Origin: JBCDIQ01 sp039024295
Lineage (GTDB): Bacteria > Bacteroidota > Bacteroidia > J057
Assembly: GCA_039024295.1 (NCBI GenBank)
Contig: JBCDIQ010000404.1
Span: 1 to 5,003 of the forward strand
DNA length: 5,003 bases
Reading direction: 5' to 3'
Every line of letters starts with the position of its first letter. The stretch's first letter is position 1. Below the pieces are notes generated by a model, which saw only the letters and a list, made by a program, of their open reading frames with translations, did no database searches and had not been told where the DNA came from. The translations under genes were made by a program, and so were the position numbers. Shown piece after piece: positions 1-5,003 of this stretch.

Positions 1-123
1 GTTTAGGTAAACGAATATTTACTGAACACTGTTCAGCAAATCTAAAAATTTCTCTAAAAAATCCATCAAATAACCGGCAGATCAAATTAATCTGTAATTT
101 CGCCCCCAGTTGAAAACAGAATT
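1..123 (+). promoter_or_regulatory. AT-rich leader upstream of the aspartokinase/homoserine dehydrogenase gene
   Basis: No credible ORF covers this stretch. It is AT-rich and holds a perfect 6-bp inverted repeat, CTGAAC (22-27), ACT, GTTCAG (31-36). A second, weaker one is CAGAT (78-82) / ATCTG (90-94). The repeat at 22-36 could be an operator half-site pair or just a short hairpin. TAATTTCG at 95-102 resembles the Bacteroidota -7 box TAnnTTTG with one mismatch, but no convincing -33 TTTG lies at the right distance, so the promoter is not pinned down. No leader peptide rich in Thr, Ile or Met codons and no attenuator terminator was found, unlike the enterobacterial thrL arrangement. There is no Shine-Dalgarno sequence before the ATG at 124, which is normal for this phylum. 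Confidence 0.35.
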
Positions 124-2607
124 ATGAAAGTATTGAAATTTGGTGGAACCTCTGTTGCCACACCAGAACGGGTCCAGCACATTGCAGCCTTGTTGAAAGC
201 CAAAAAAGCCGCTGGAGAAGAGTTTGTAGTCGTGGTTTCGGCCTTTGGGGGAATCACCAACCTCCTGGAAAAAATGTGCGAACATGCCGAAGGCCAGGAC
301 CATCAATACCTCAACTACTTAGAGGAGCACAAAAAGCGTCATATAGATGCTGTAGAAGCCCTGCTTCGTCCAGAAGACCACCAGCGCGTAAAAGAAGAAT
401 TGCGCATCTCTCAGGTGGAACTGGAGCAAATTCTCCAGGGAACGTTTTTAATCAATGAACTTTCCTGCCGAACCAAGGACAACATCCTGAGTCATGGAGA
501 ACGATGCTCAGCTTTTATCATCAGCGAAGCCTTTAAGGCCCAAGGGCTTGAAGCGCATTATGTAGATACCCGAAAAATCGTCAAAACTGATAGCGAATAC
601 GGTCAGGCACGCGTCCACCTGTCAGAGACCTATGAAAATATCCGGTCAGCTGTAAACGGAGCCAGCAGCTTGCCCATCATTACAGGCTTCATCGGTTCTA
701 ATGAAAAGGGCATAACCACCACCCTTGGACGGGGTGGATCAGACTATACTGCGGCACTCTTTGCTGCGGCATTGGAGGCAGAAGAGATAGAAATATGGAC
801 AGATGTCAATGGCGTTTTGACGGCCGATCCACGCCATGTGAAGCAGGCATTTCCGGTTAATTACCTCTCCTACCAGGAGGCCATGGAAATGTCGCATTTT
901 GGGGCGCGGGTGATTTATCCGCCCACAATTATTCCGGCCTTGGGCAAGAAGATTCCCATTAGAATAAAAAACACCTTCGAGCCAGAGTTTCCGGGCACCT
1001 TAATCGGTGCCACCCACGAGCCGATTGATTCTCCACATTTGGTAAAAGGCATGGCATCCATAAATGATATTGCCCTTGTCACCGTTCAGGGAAGTGCGCT
1101 GTTTGGGGGTTCGAAAGTGCTGGCAAGAATCTTTGGTGTTACAGCAGAAAATGATCTCAACGTAATCCTGATTACCCAAGGTTCATCAGAACACTCCCTT
1201 TGCTTTGCCATTCCTCCGAATAAAGCTCAAATCGCTCAAGAAGCGCTGGAGACGGAATTTGCCCTCGAAATACAGGCAAAGGTGATGGACCCCATCAAGG
1301 TGGAACGAAACCTATCGGTCATTGCCATCATAGGGGAGCAGATGAAATCACGGCCAGGCATTTCCAGCAGGCTTTTCCAGGCACTGGGACGAAACGGCAT
1401 CAATGTGGTGCTTACGGCCCAAGGTTCCTCTGAGCGTAACATAAGTGTGGTGATCAGTCAAGAAGATGAAAACAAAGCCCTGAACGCCATCCATGAAGCC
1501 TACTTTTTGTCCAATACTTTCTCTATAAACCTGTTTATTGTGGGGGTAGGACTCATTGGTGGCACCCTGCTGAGACAGGTGCAGGACCATGCTAAGTACC
1601 TGAAAGAGGTACGTAGCATGGAAGTCAACGTGGTGGCTTTAGCAAACACCAAACGAATGGTCTTTAAGAAGGCAGGCCTTGACCTGGACAGATGGAAAGA
1701 AATGCTGGATGATTCCTCAGAAATCATGGACATGGACAAGTTCGTCAATGACATGATCGAGATGAACTTGCCGAACAGCATTTTTGTGGACAACACAGCC
1801 GATGGGGAAATTATCAGTCAGTATCCTCGAATTCTGGATGAAAGCATTTCTATCTCTACGCCCAATAAGGTTGCCACCTCCAGTCAGTTGAATTTCTACC
1901 GCAAATTGAAAGAGGTAGCTGACCGGCGTGGAGTTCAATTTGCGTACGAAACCAATGTTGGAGCGGGGTTACCGGTGATCACGACCATTGCAGACCTCGT
2001 CAACAGTGGCGACCAAATCATACGAATTGAAGGAATCCTTTCCGGTTCGTTGTCTTATATCTTCAACAATTTTGGCGAAGGGGTCAGCTTTTCTGAAGTG
2101 GTGGGCAAAGCTCAGGAATTGGGATATACAGAGCCAGACCCCCGCATTGACCTCAGCGGGAAAGATGTAGCCAGAAAGCTTCTCATCCTTGCCCGTGAAT
2201 CTGGAATTCCCATGGAGCCTGAAGACATTGAGGTCGAGAATATCTTACCCCAATCCTGCTTGGATGCTCCAGACGTCCCCTCCTTCATGGAAGCGCTGAA
2301 AGCAGCAGATGACGGATTTGAAAGCTTGCGTGCAGATGCTGCGAAACAAGGCAAGGTCCTCCGGTACATTGCGACCTTGGAAGGGGATAAAGCCTTTATC
2401 AGCCTTCAAAGATTGGATGCCAGCAACCCATTTTATTCCCTTTCAGGGAGTGATAACATGATTGTATTTACCACAGATCGATACCGTGAACGTCCTCTGG
2501 TGATCAAAGGCCCGGGTGCCGGTGCTGAGGTTACGGCAGCAGGAGTTTTCGCGGAGATCATCCGGATAGCCAACCAGTTGTCACCAATTTTGCGGATTCC
2601 GGAGTAA
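124..2607 (+). CDS. thrA: Bifunctional aspartate kinase / homoserine dehydrogenase (ThrA type)
   Basis: This cytoplasmic fusion enzyme carries out steps 1 and 3 of the aspartate pathway: ATP-dependent phosphorylation of aspartate, and NAD(P)H reduction of aspartate semialdehyde to homoserine, feeding Thr, Met and Ile synthesis. At 827 aa it is full length for the family. The kinase domain covers about 1-295, with KFGGTSV at 5-11, the SHGERCSA segment at 123-130, and TTTLGRGGSDYTAA at 198-211. Two ACT-type regulatory domains follow at about 315-390 and 397-460, where allosteric inhibition by threonine would be expected. The dehydrogenase begins near 468 with the dinucleotide-binding motif GVGLIG (474-479). 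It also has TPNK (579-582), ETNVGAGLP (609-617), GILSGSLSYIFN (637-648) and DVARK (681-685), whose Asp and Lys match the catalytic pair known in yeast homoserine dehydrogenase. The ATG at 124 is chosen because KVLKFGGTSV is the normal N-terminus. No thrB or thrC follows; the next gene is convergent. Confidence 0.97.
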   Translation: MKVLKFGGTSVATPERVQHIAALLKAKKAAGEEFVVVVSAFGGITNLLEKMCEHAEGQDHQYLNYLEEHKKRHIDAVEALLRPEDHQRVKEELRISQVELEQILQGTFLINELSCRTKDNILSHGERCSAFIISEAFKAQGLEAHYVDTRKIVKTDSEYGQARVHLSETYENIRSAVNGASSLPIITGFIGSNEKGITTTLGRGGSDYTAALFAAALEAEEIEIWTDVNGVLTADPRHVKQAFPVNYLSYQEAMEMSHFGARVIYPPTIIPALGKKIPIRIKNTFEPEFPGTLIGATHEPIDSPHLVKGMASINDIALVTVQGSALFGGSKVLARIFGVTAENDLNVILITQGSSEHSLCFAIPPNKAQIAQEALETEFALEIQAKVMDPIKVERNLSVIAIIGEQMKSRPGISSRLFQALGRNGINVVLTAQGSSERNISVVISQEDENKALNAIHEAYFLSNTFSINLFIVGVGLIGGTLLRQVQDHAKYLKEVRSMEVNVVALANTKRMVFKKAGLDLDRWKEMLDDSSEIMDMDKFVNDMIEMNLPNSIFVDNTADGEIISQYPRILDESISISTPNKVATSSQLNFYRKLKEVADRRGVQFAYETNVGAGLPVITTIADLVNSGDQIIRIEGILSGSLSYIFNNFGEGVSFSEVVGKAQELGYTEPDPRIDLSGKDVARKLLILARESGIPMEPEDIEVENILPQSCLDAPDVPSFMEALKAADDGFESLRADAAKQGKVLRYIATLEGDKAFISLQRLDASNPFYSLSGSDNMIVFTTDRYRERPLVIKGPGAGAEVTAAGVFAEIIRIANQLSPILRIPE

Positions 2608-2631
2608 AACCTCGACTCTCACAACCTCGAC
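2608..2631 (+). repeat. Short direct repeat AACCTCGAC just after the thrA stop
   Basis: AACCTCGAC occurs at 2608-2616 and again at 2623-2631, 15 bp apart start to start. The second copy is the outer part of the left arm of the adjacent hairpin. The first copy begins one base after the thrA stop codon and could be a decayed fragment of the same palindromic repeat unit. Its small size means chance cannot be excluded. Confidence 0.4.
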
Positions 2632-2655
2632 AGGGTTCAAAACCCTGTTGAGGTT
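2623..2655. terminator. REP-like palindrome, probable bidirectional terminator between convergent genes
   Basis: The left arm AACCTCGACAGGGTT (2623-2637) and right arm AACCCTGTTGAGGTT (2641-2655) pair over 15 bp around a CAA loop. The only imperfection is a G-T wobble (2629/2649). It lies 16 bp after the thrA stop and 4 bp beyond the stop of the minus-strand TPR gene, exactly where a shared terminator is needed. A T-run after the stem is weak on both strands (AATTTA on +, a G-rich stretch on -), so it is not a textbook intrinsic terminator. From memory, near-identical palindromes of the form ACCTCGACAGGGTT...AACCCTGTCGAGGT are dispersed in many copies in Bacteroidota genomes, so it may be a member of a REP-like family. 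That link was not tested here. Confidence 0.75.
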
Positions 2656-2658
2656 AAT

Positions 2659-3420
2659 TTACCCTGCCAACTCCTCCAGCAACTCTCCAGCCTGCTCCTG
2701 CTGGTAATGATCTTCATCGCCCGAAATTTTTTCCAGGATGTTTTTCGCCTCCTCTGTTTGCCCCAATTTAAGGTATGCCAAAGCAGAAAACCACTGGGCC
2801 TGCTGGATAAAAAGTGGATGAATGATTTCCTCAAAGGCCTCAAGGGCTTTTTGAGGTTTATTGATTTGCAGCAAGGCATGTCCCTGATAGAAACGCGCTG
2901 CCGACTGCATGGAAAAGGCAGAATCTTGGAGCAGCGTCTCAAAAAGCGAAATTGCCTCAGCATACTCCTTCGCATCATAGCGGTCTAATGCCTGATCAAA
3001 TTGGCGAGATACCCCTTCCGCATCGTTGCCACCACGGTCAAGGGGGGTGGCCGGCAGCTCATAATAAGTCGCAAATACATCTCCCCCTTCTGTGGTGCTT
3101 GGCCCCGAAATGGTGAGCCAGGTAGCCACCAATAAGGTGATGACTGCTGCGGCCAACAACCATACCTGCTGCCTTTTGTAGAAGGGTACCACTTTTGGGG
3201 TGGGAGCAGTCTCCTCTTGGTGGTACACCTCCCGGAAGCGTTGCTTCAGGTGTTCGCGACCGGCCTGGCGGATGGCAGCCTGAGCCGAAAGGTGGCGGCG
3301 TACTTCGTCATTGAAGGCTTCATCTTCCGTTCGCCTTTGTTTCAGGGACTTCTCCTCCTGTTCGCTCAGTTCACCTTTACGGTAACGTTCCAGCAGCTCA
3401 AAATTGGGGAATTCTTCCAT
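2659..3420 (-). CDS. Single-pass membrane protein: anti-sigma-like N-terminus, TM helix, periplasmic TPRs
   Basis: The 253-aa product has three parts. Residues 1-70 are charged and helical, with LLERYRKGELSEQEEKSL at about 9-26 followed by a TEDEAFNDEV segment. This matches the 'Y..GeLs..E...e..l..d' pattern seen at the start of Bacteroidota anti-sigma-type proteins. The HxxxCxxC zinc motif of classical zinc anti-sigma factors is absent, and there are no cysteines at all. Residues 87-104 (VWLLAAAVITLLVATWLT) form one transmembrane helix, preceded by KRQ, which implies N-in/C-out topology. Residues 138-250 carry about three TPR-like helical hairpins (FDQALDRYDAKEYAEAISLF; AARFYQGHALLQINKPQKAL; AQWFSALAYLKLGQTEEA). 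It lies 14 bp after the sigma factor stop with no Shine-Dalgarno, so the two genes are surely cotranscribed. I infer a membrane tether or co-regulator of that sigma factor. An inhibitory role is not proven, and a TPR scaffold protein is the alternative. Confidence 0.82.
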   Translation of the reverse strand: MEEFPNFELLERYRKGELSEQEEKSLKQRRTEDEAFNDEVRRHLSAQAAIRQAGREHLKQRFREVYHQEETAPTPKVVPFYKRQQVWLLAAAVITLLVATWLTISGPSTTEGGDVFATYYELPATPLDRGGNDAEGVSRQFDQALDRYDAKEYAEAISLFETLLQDSAFSMQSAARFYQGHALLQINKPQKALEAFEEIIHPLFIQQAQWFSALAYLKLGQTEEAKNILEKISGDEDHYQQEQAGELLEELAG

Positions 3421-3434
3421 CGGGCAGATTGGGG

Positions 3435-4016
3435 TTAAGTATCCAAGAAATCGTCTTGACGGATCATTTTCTTGAGCTTTTCAAAACATTTGTGCTTCTG
3501 ACTGATCACGCTTTTGTTGTTTTTGAAGCCCATTTTTTCTGCAATTTCGTGCATATTGTATCCCCAATACCCCCAATAGAGAAGGATCTGCTTACAGCGG
3601 TCACCCAGTTGGTCGAGGTACTTACCAAGTACTTCCATTTGGTCCTGGATGGCCAGATCATCAAGCGAATCTCGCTCCGTAAGGCCGGTATCAGGGAGAT
3701 CCGGCATGGCAACTACCCTATTGGTCGCGTACTTCCGGATTATATCAACACATTTATTGAAAAAAATTCTGTATAGGTAAGTGGAAAGCTTTGCTTCTTC
3801 CCTGAATCGACCATCTGCAACCTGCTCACCTAATGCGATTACCGCATCTGCATAAGCATCTTGCAGGTCCTCATCAGACAATTGGTACTTTACCCGAGCT
3901 TTGTTGATATAGTGTAAATAACTTCCATAAAGTCGGGTGATCCATTGCTCCCGCATAGGTCCTCCTTGTTGGATACCTTCCACGATTTCTGCATCAGAAA
4001 ATGAGGGAGTTGACAT
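3435..4016 (-). CDS. RNA polymerase sigma factor, sigma-70 family (ECF-like)
   Basis: The 193-aa protein has only sigma regions 2 and 4, the architecture of ECF factors. Region 2 spans about 10-98. It starts with the SDAEIVEGIQQGG pattern typical of ECF N-termini, includes LSDEDLQDAYADAVIAL (46-62), and ends in the region 2.3/2.4 helix KLSTYLYRIFFNKCVDIIRK (76-95), which should open and read the -10 element. A linker at 99-120 leads into region 4 (about 122-188). Its helix-turn-helix, MHEIAEKMGFKNNKSVISQKH (155-175), would contact the -35 element. The segment before it, LLYWGYWGY, is unusually aromatic but keeps the normal register. The ATG at 4016 is preferred over the internal Met21 because the conserved N-terminal pattern lies upstream of Met21. 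It is first in an operon with the membrane TPR protein and divergent from a secreted TPR protein, which may be its target. The regulon and inducing signal are unknown. Confidence 0.92.
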   Translation of the reverse strand: MSTPSFSDAEIVEGIQQGGPMREQWITRLYGSYLHYINKARVKYQLSDEDLQDAYADAVIALGEQVADGRFREEAKLSTYLYRIFFNKCVDIIRKYATNRVVAMPDLPDTGLTERDSLDDLAIQDQMEVLGKYLDQLGDRCKQILLYWGYWGYNMHEIAEKMGFKNNKSVISQKHKCFEKLKKMIRQDDFLDT

Positions 4017-4134
4017 GGCTGCGATTAAACTGAATACGAAAAAAGGAAAATTGAGTGATAAATGCTCACATTATTTCGACCAAAATATTCGTAACTATGT
4101 TTTACGATTATCCGCAGATAGTCTTTTCAGATAT
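4017..4134. promoter_or_regulatory. Divergent promoter region between the sigma-factor operon and the secreted TPR gene
   Basis: These 118 bp are AT-rich and non-coding by my choice of starts. On the minus strand, TATTTTG (4087 down to 4081) is close to the Bacteroidota -7 consensus TAnnTTTG and would place a start about 60 nt before the sigma ATG. On the plus strand, TTG (4051-4053), an 18-bp gap and TATTTCG (4072-4078) give a matching candidate about 50 nt before the ATG at 4135. The two boxes nearly abut, so transcription in one direction could affect the other. An inverted repeat CGTAA (4090-4094) / TTACG (4102-4106) lies just upstream of the minus-strand box and could be an operator or the sigma factor's own recognition site. 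All of this is pattern reading only. Confidence 0.35.
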
Positions 4135-4626
4135 ATGAAGCATTTGCGATACAAATCAAGCAGGCTGATTTTAGCCATCATTTTCACGGGGCTTACGTCC
4201 TTGTTTTTCCAGGATGCGCGTGCACAGCCTTCATGGGTAGGCTGGTACGCAACTGACAGTATTTTTGCCCAGGCTAAGGAATGTGTTTCCAAGGGAGATA
4301 ATCAACAAGCCAACCAACTGTTTGCACGAGCCACCAATGCCTACAAACAGGTGAATGATGACCTCGGCCAAATGTTTGTCCTACACCATTGGGCCCAATT
4401 CCATTTTCGAAACCGAAATCCTAAGCTTGGCCTTTCAAAAACCCTGGAACTCTCCCAGCATTGTCTCAGGTTTCCCAAAAACCATTTTTCCTGGGCCTAC
4501 CTGTATTATGATTACAGCGTGTACGAACTCCAGGAGCGATCGCCTTCACATCTCACAAAACTCTACCTGGACCTGCCGAGGCTGAAGAATTTGAGTTGTG
4601 ACTACATTCTTGTAATCGTCCGGTAA
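4135..4626 (+). CDS. Exported TPR-like protein, probably truncated (5' remnant of a longer gene)
   Basis: The 163-aa product begins with a clear signal peptide. It has a basic n-region (KHLRYKSSR), a hydrophobic core at about 11-25 (LILAIIFTGLTSLFF), and a cleavage site after ARA (30|31), so the mature protein should be periplasmic or envelope bound. Residues about 41-135 form alpha-helical, TPR-like hairpins (IFAQAKECVSKGDNQQANQLF; MFVLHHWAQFHFRNRN; WAYLYYDYSVYELQE). The ATG at 4135 is preferred because it opens the signal peptide. The frame is open further upstream, but the ATG at 4015 overlaps the sigma start codon and would bury the signal. Divergence from a sigma/TPR-membrane operon fits Bacteroidota loci where this position holds a long TPR protein, often ending in a CHAT protease domain (recalled, not tested). 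Nothing beyond about 160 residues is present. The 3' end overlaps a converging ORF and coincides with a composition break, so I regard it as broken rather than a genuinely short protein. Confidence 0.6.
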   Translation: MKHLRYKSSRLILAIIFTGLTSLFFQDARAQPSWVGWYATDSIFAQAKECVSKGDNQQANQLFARATNAYKQVNDDLGQMFVLHHWAQFHFRNRNPKLGLSKTLELSQHCLRFPKNHFSWAYLYYDYSVYELQERSPSHLTKLYLDLPRLKNLSCDYILVIVR

Positions 4627-5003
4627 TCGCATGGAGTCGAGGCCGGGCACGAGCTGGCCGATCATTTTGATTTGGCTTTTGAGCATGCCCATGACGTCGC
4701 AGTCGAACTCGAACTGGGCGGAGAGTGCGCCGCGCTCTAGGCGTTCGCGGACGACTTCTTGCCATGCGGGTTCGCCTGTAAGCCAGGGGTGACGGTTGAG
4801 GTCGAGTGACTGTAGGGCGGTGGCGGTTGGTTTGGGATATTTGAAGATTTTTTGGTGGAGCTGGGCGGCGAGGTTTTCTTGGCAGTTGAGGGTTGAGGTG
4901 GCGGGGATGGGGGTCATGGTGATTTTGGTGGCACCGAGCTGACCAAGGAGGGAGAGGAGAGCTTGCTCTCGTTCTTTGAAAAGGAGAGAGAAGTAGTCAG
5001 TGA
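4546..5003 (-). CDS. Unrecognised protein, 3' part only (continues past the window edge)
   Basis: The frame is open from the right edge (first full codon 4999-5001) to a TGA at 4546-4548, giving about 151 residues. The ATG at 4915-4917 is only an internal Met, because the coding pattern continues upstream of it (YFSLLFKEREQALLSLLGQL). I do not recognise a named family. The visible part starts with an amphipathic helix, then a region with HPWLTGEPAWQEVVRERLE, and a C-terminal half with beta-like strands (SAQFEFDCDVM, RQVQVEF). There is no signal peptide, membrane helix or cysteine cluster in view, so a soluble protein is likely. Codons from 4917 to about 4630 are strongly C-ending (about 58 of 96 by hand count). 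The final 27 codons (4629-4549) have only four. The last part may therefore be read-through into foreign sequence, with the true C-terminus lost. The other reading is that the gene is intact and ends in the strand QVQVEF. Confidence 0.6.
   Translation of the reverse strand, partial: TDYFSLLFKEREQALLSLLGQLGATKITMTPIPATSTLNCQENLAAQLHQKIFKYPKPTATALQSLDLNRHPWLTGEPAWQEVVRERLERGALSAQFEFDCDVMGMLKSQIKMIGQLVPGLDSMRLPDDYKNVVTTQILQPRQVQVEFCEM
4600..4640. other. Putative recombination, deletion or assembly junction
   Basis: The sequence changes character here. To the left, base use resembles the rest of the window. To the right, the plus strand becomes G-rich and C-poor, reflecting C-ending codons on the minus strand. 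The plus-strand TPR frame hits TAA at 4624-4626, and the minus-strand ORF loses its codon bias at about 4630. No transposase, target-site duplication or terminal inverted repeat flanks the point. A single illegitimate join could explain both broken genes. A junction at the minus-strand stop (about 4546), next to a GCGATCGC palindrome at 4536-4543, is the less favoured alternative. Confidence 0.45.

Noticed and set aside
1..123. Threonine/isoleucine attenuator or a riboswitch before thrA
   Set aside because: No leader peptide with runs of Thr/Ile codons, no terminator stem with a T-run, and no recognisable lysine or SAM riboswitch core in this short leader.
82..306. Minus-strand ORF opposite the thrA start
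   Set aside because: It lies antisense to the conserved kinase N-terminus, has no recognisable features and is a shadow of the thrA frame.
1236..2369. Several minus-strand ORFs inside thrA (e.g. 1500-1796, 2112-2369)
   Set aside because: All are antisense to well conserved ACT and dehydrogenase coding sequence, and their composition is that of a reverse shadow.
3562..3578. Tandem CCCCAATA repeat encoding YWGYWGY in the sigma factor, possible small duplication
   Set aside because: Aligned against the usual region 4 pattern (ILLLxYFEGLSMxEIA), the segment has normal length, so no insertion is implied.
3429..3776. Plus-strand 115-aa ORF opposite the sigma factor
   Set aside because: It is the complement of sigma region 4 and the linker. 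The sigma frame has clear motifs and this one has none.
3937..4134. Upstream extension of the secreted TPR gene from GTG 3937 or ATG 4015
   Set aside because: It would overlap the sigma-factor coding sequence or its start codon and bury the clear signal peptide that begins at 4135.
4536..4543. GCGATCGC palindrome, the cyanobacterial HIP1 word, near the end of the TPR frame
   Set aside because: One 8-bp occurrence is not evidence of cyanobacterial DNA, and the composition break lies about 90 bp further on.

Overview
The window reads as a chromosomal fragment from a Bacteroidota bacterium. I lean towards the Saprospiria (Lewinella/Haliscomenobacter-like), but that rank is inference. The phylum rests on four things: the style of the fused aspartokinase/homoserine dehydrogenase, the absence of Shine-Dalgarno sequences before the starts, the -7-like TATTTNG boxes, and a sigma factor followed by a transmembrane TPR partner and facing a secreted TPR protein.

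Layout. Positions 1-123 are a non-coding leader with a small perfect inverted repeat. Positions 124-2607 (+) are a complete thrA-type bifunctional aspartate kinase/homoserine dehydrogenase. Positions 2608-2658 hold a strong 15-bp hairpin that sits between two convergent genes and probably ends transcription in both directions. Positions 3435-4016 and then 2659-3420 (both -) form a two-gene operon: a sigma-70/ECF-like sigma factor, then a single-pass membrane protein with an anti-sigma-like N-terminus and periplasmic TPRs. Positions 4017-4134 are a divergent promoter region. Positions 4135-4626 (+) encode an exported TPR-like protein that looks cut short. Positions 4546-5003 (-) are the 3' part of an unrecognised gene that runs off the window.

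How they fit together. ThrA supplies the aspartate-to-homoserine branch of Thr/Met/Lys synthesis and is unrelated to the rest. The sigma factor, the membrane TPR protein and the divergent secreted TPR protein look like one envelope signalling module. Similar loci in this phylum often carry a long TPR-CHAT (caspase-like) protein at the divergent position. Here that gene stops after about 160 residues.

The most notable spot is near 4627-4632. The + strand TPR frame ends there, and the minus-strand ORF changes abruptly from strongly C-ending codons (about 58 of 96) to almost none (4 of 27). This suggests a recombination, deletion or assembly junction that broke one or both genes. No RNA genes, CRISPR arrays, insertion sequences or complete mobile elements were seen.
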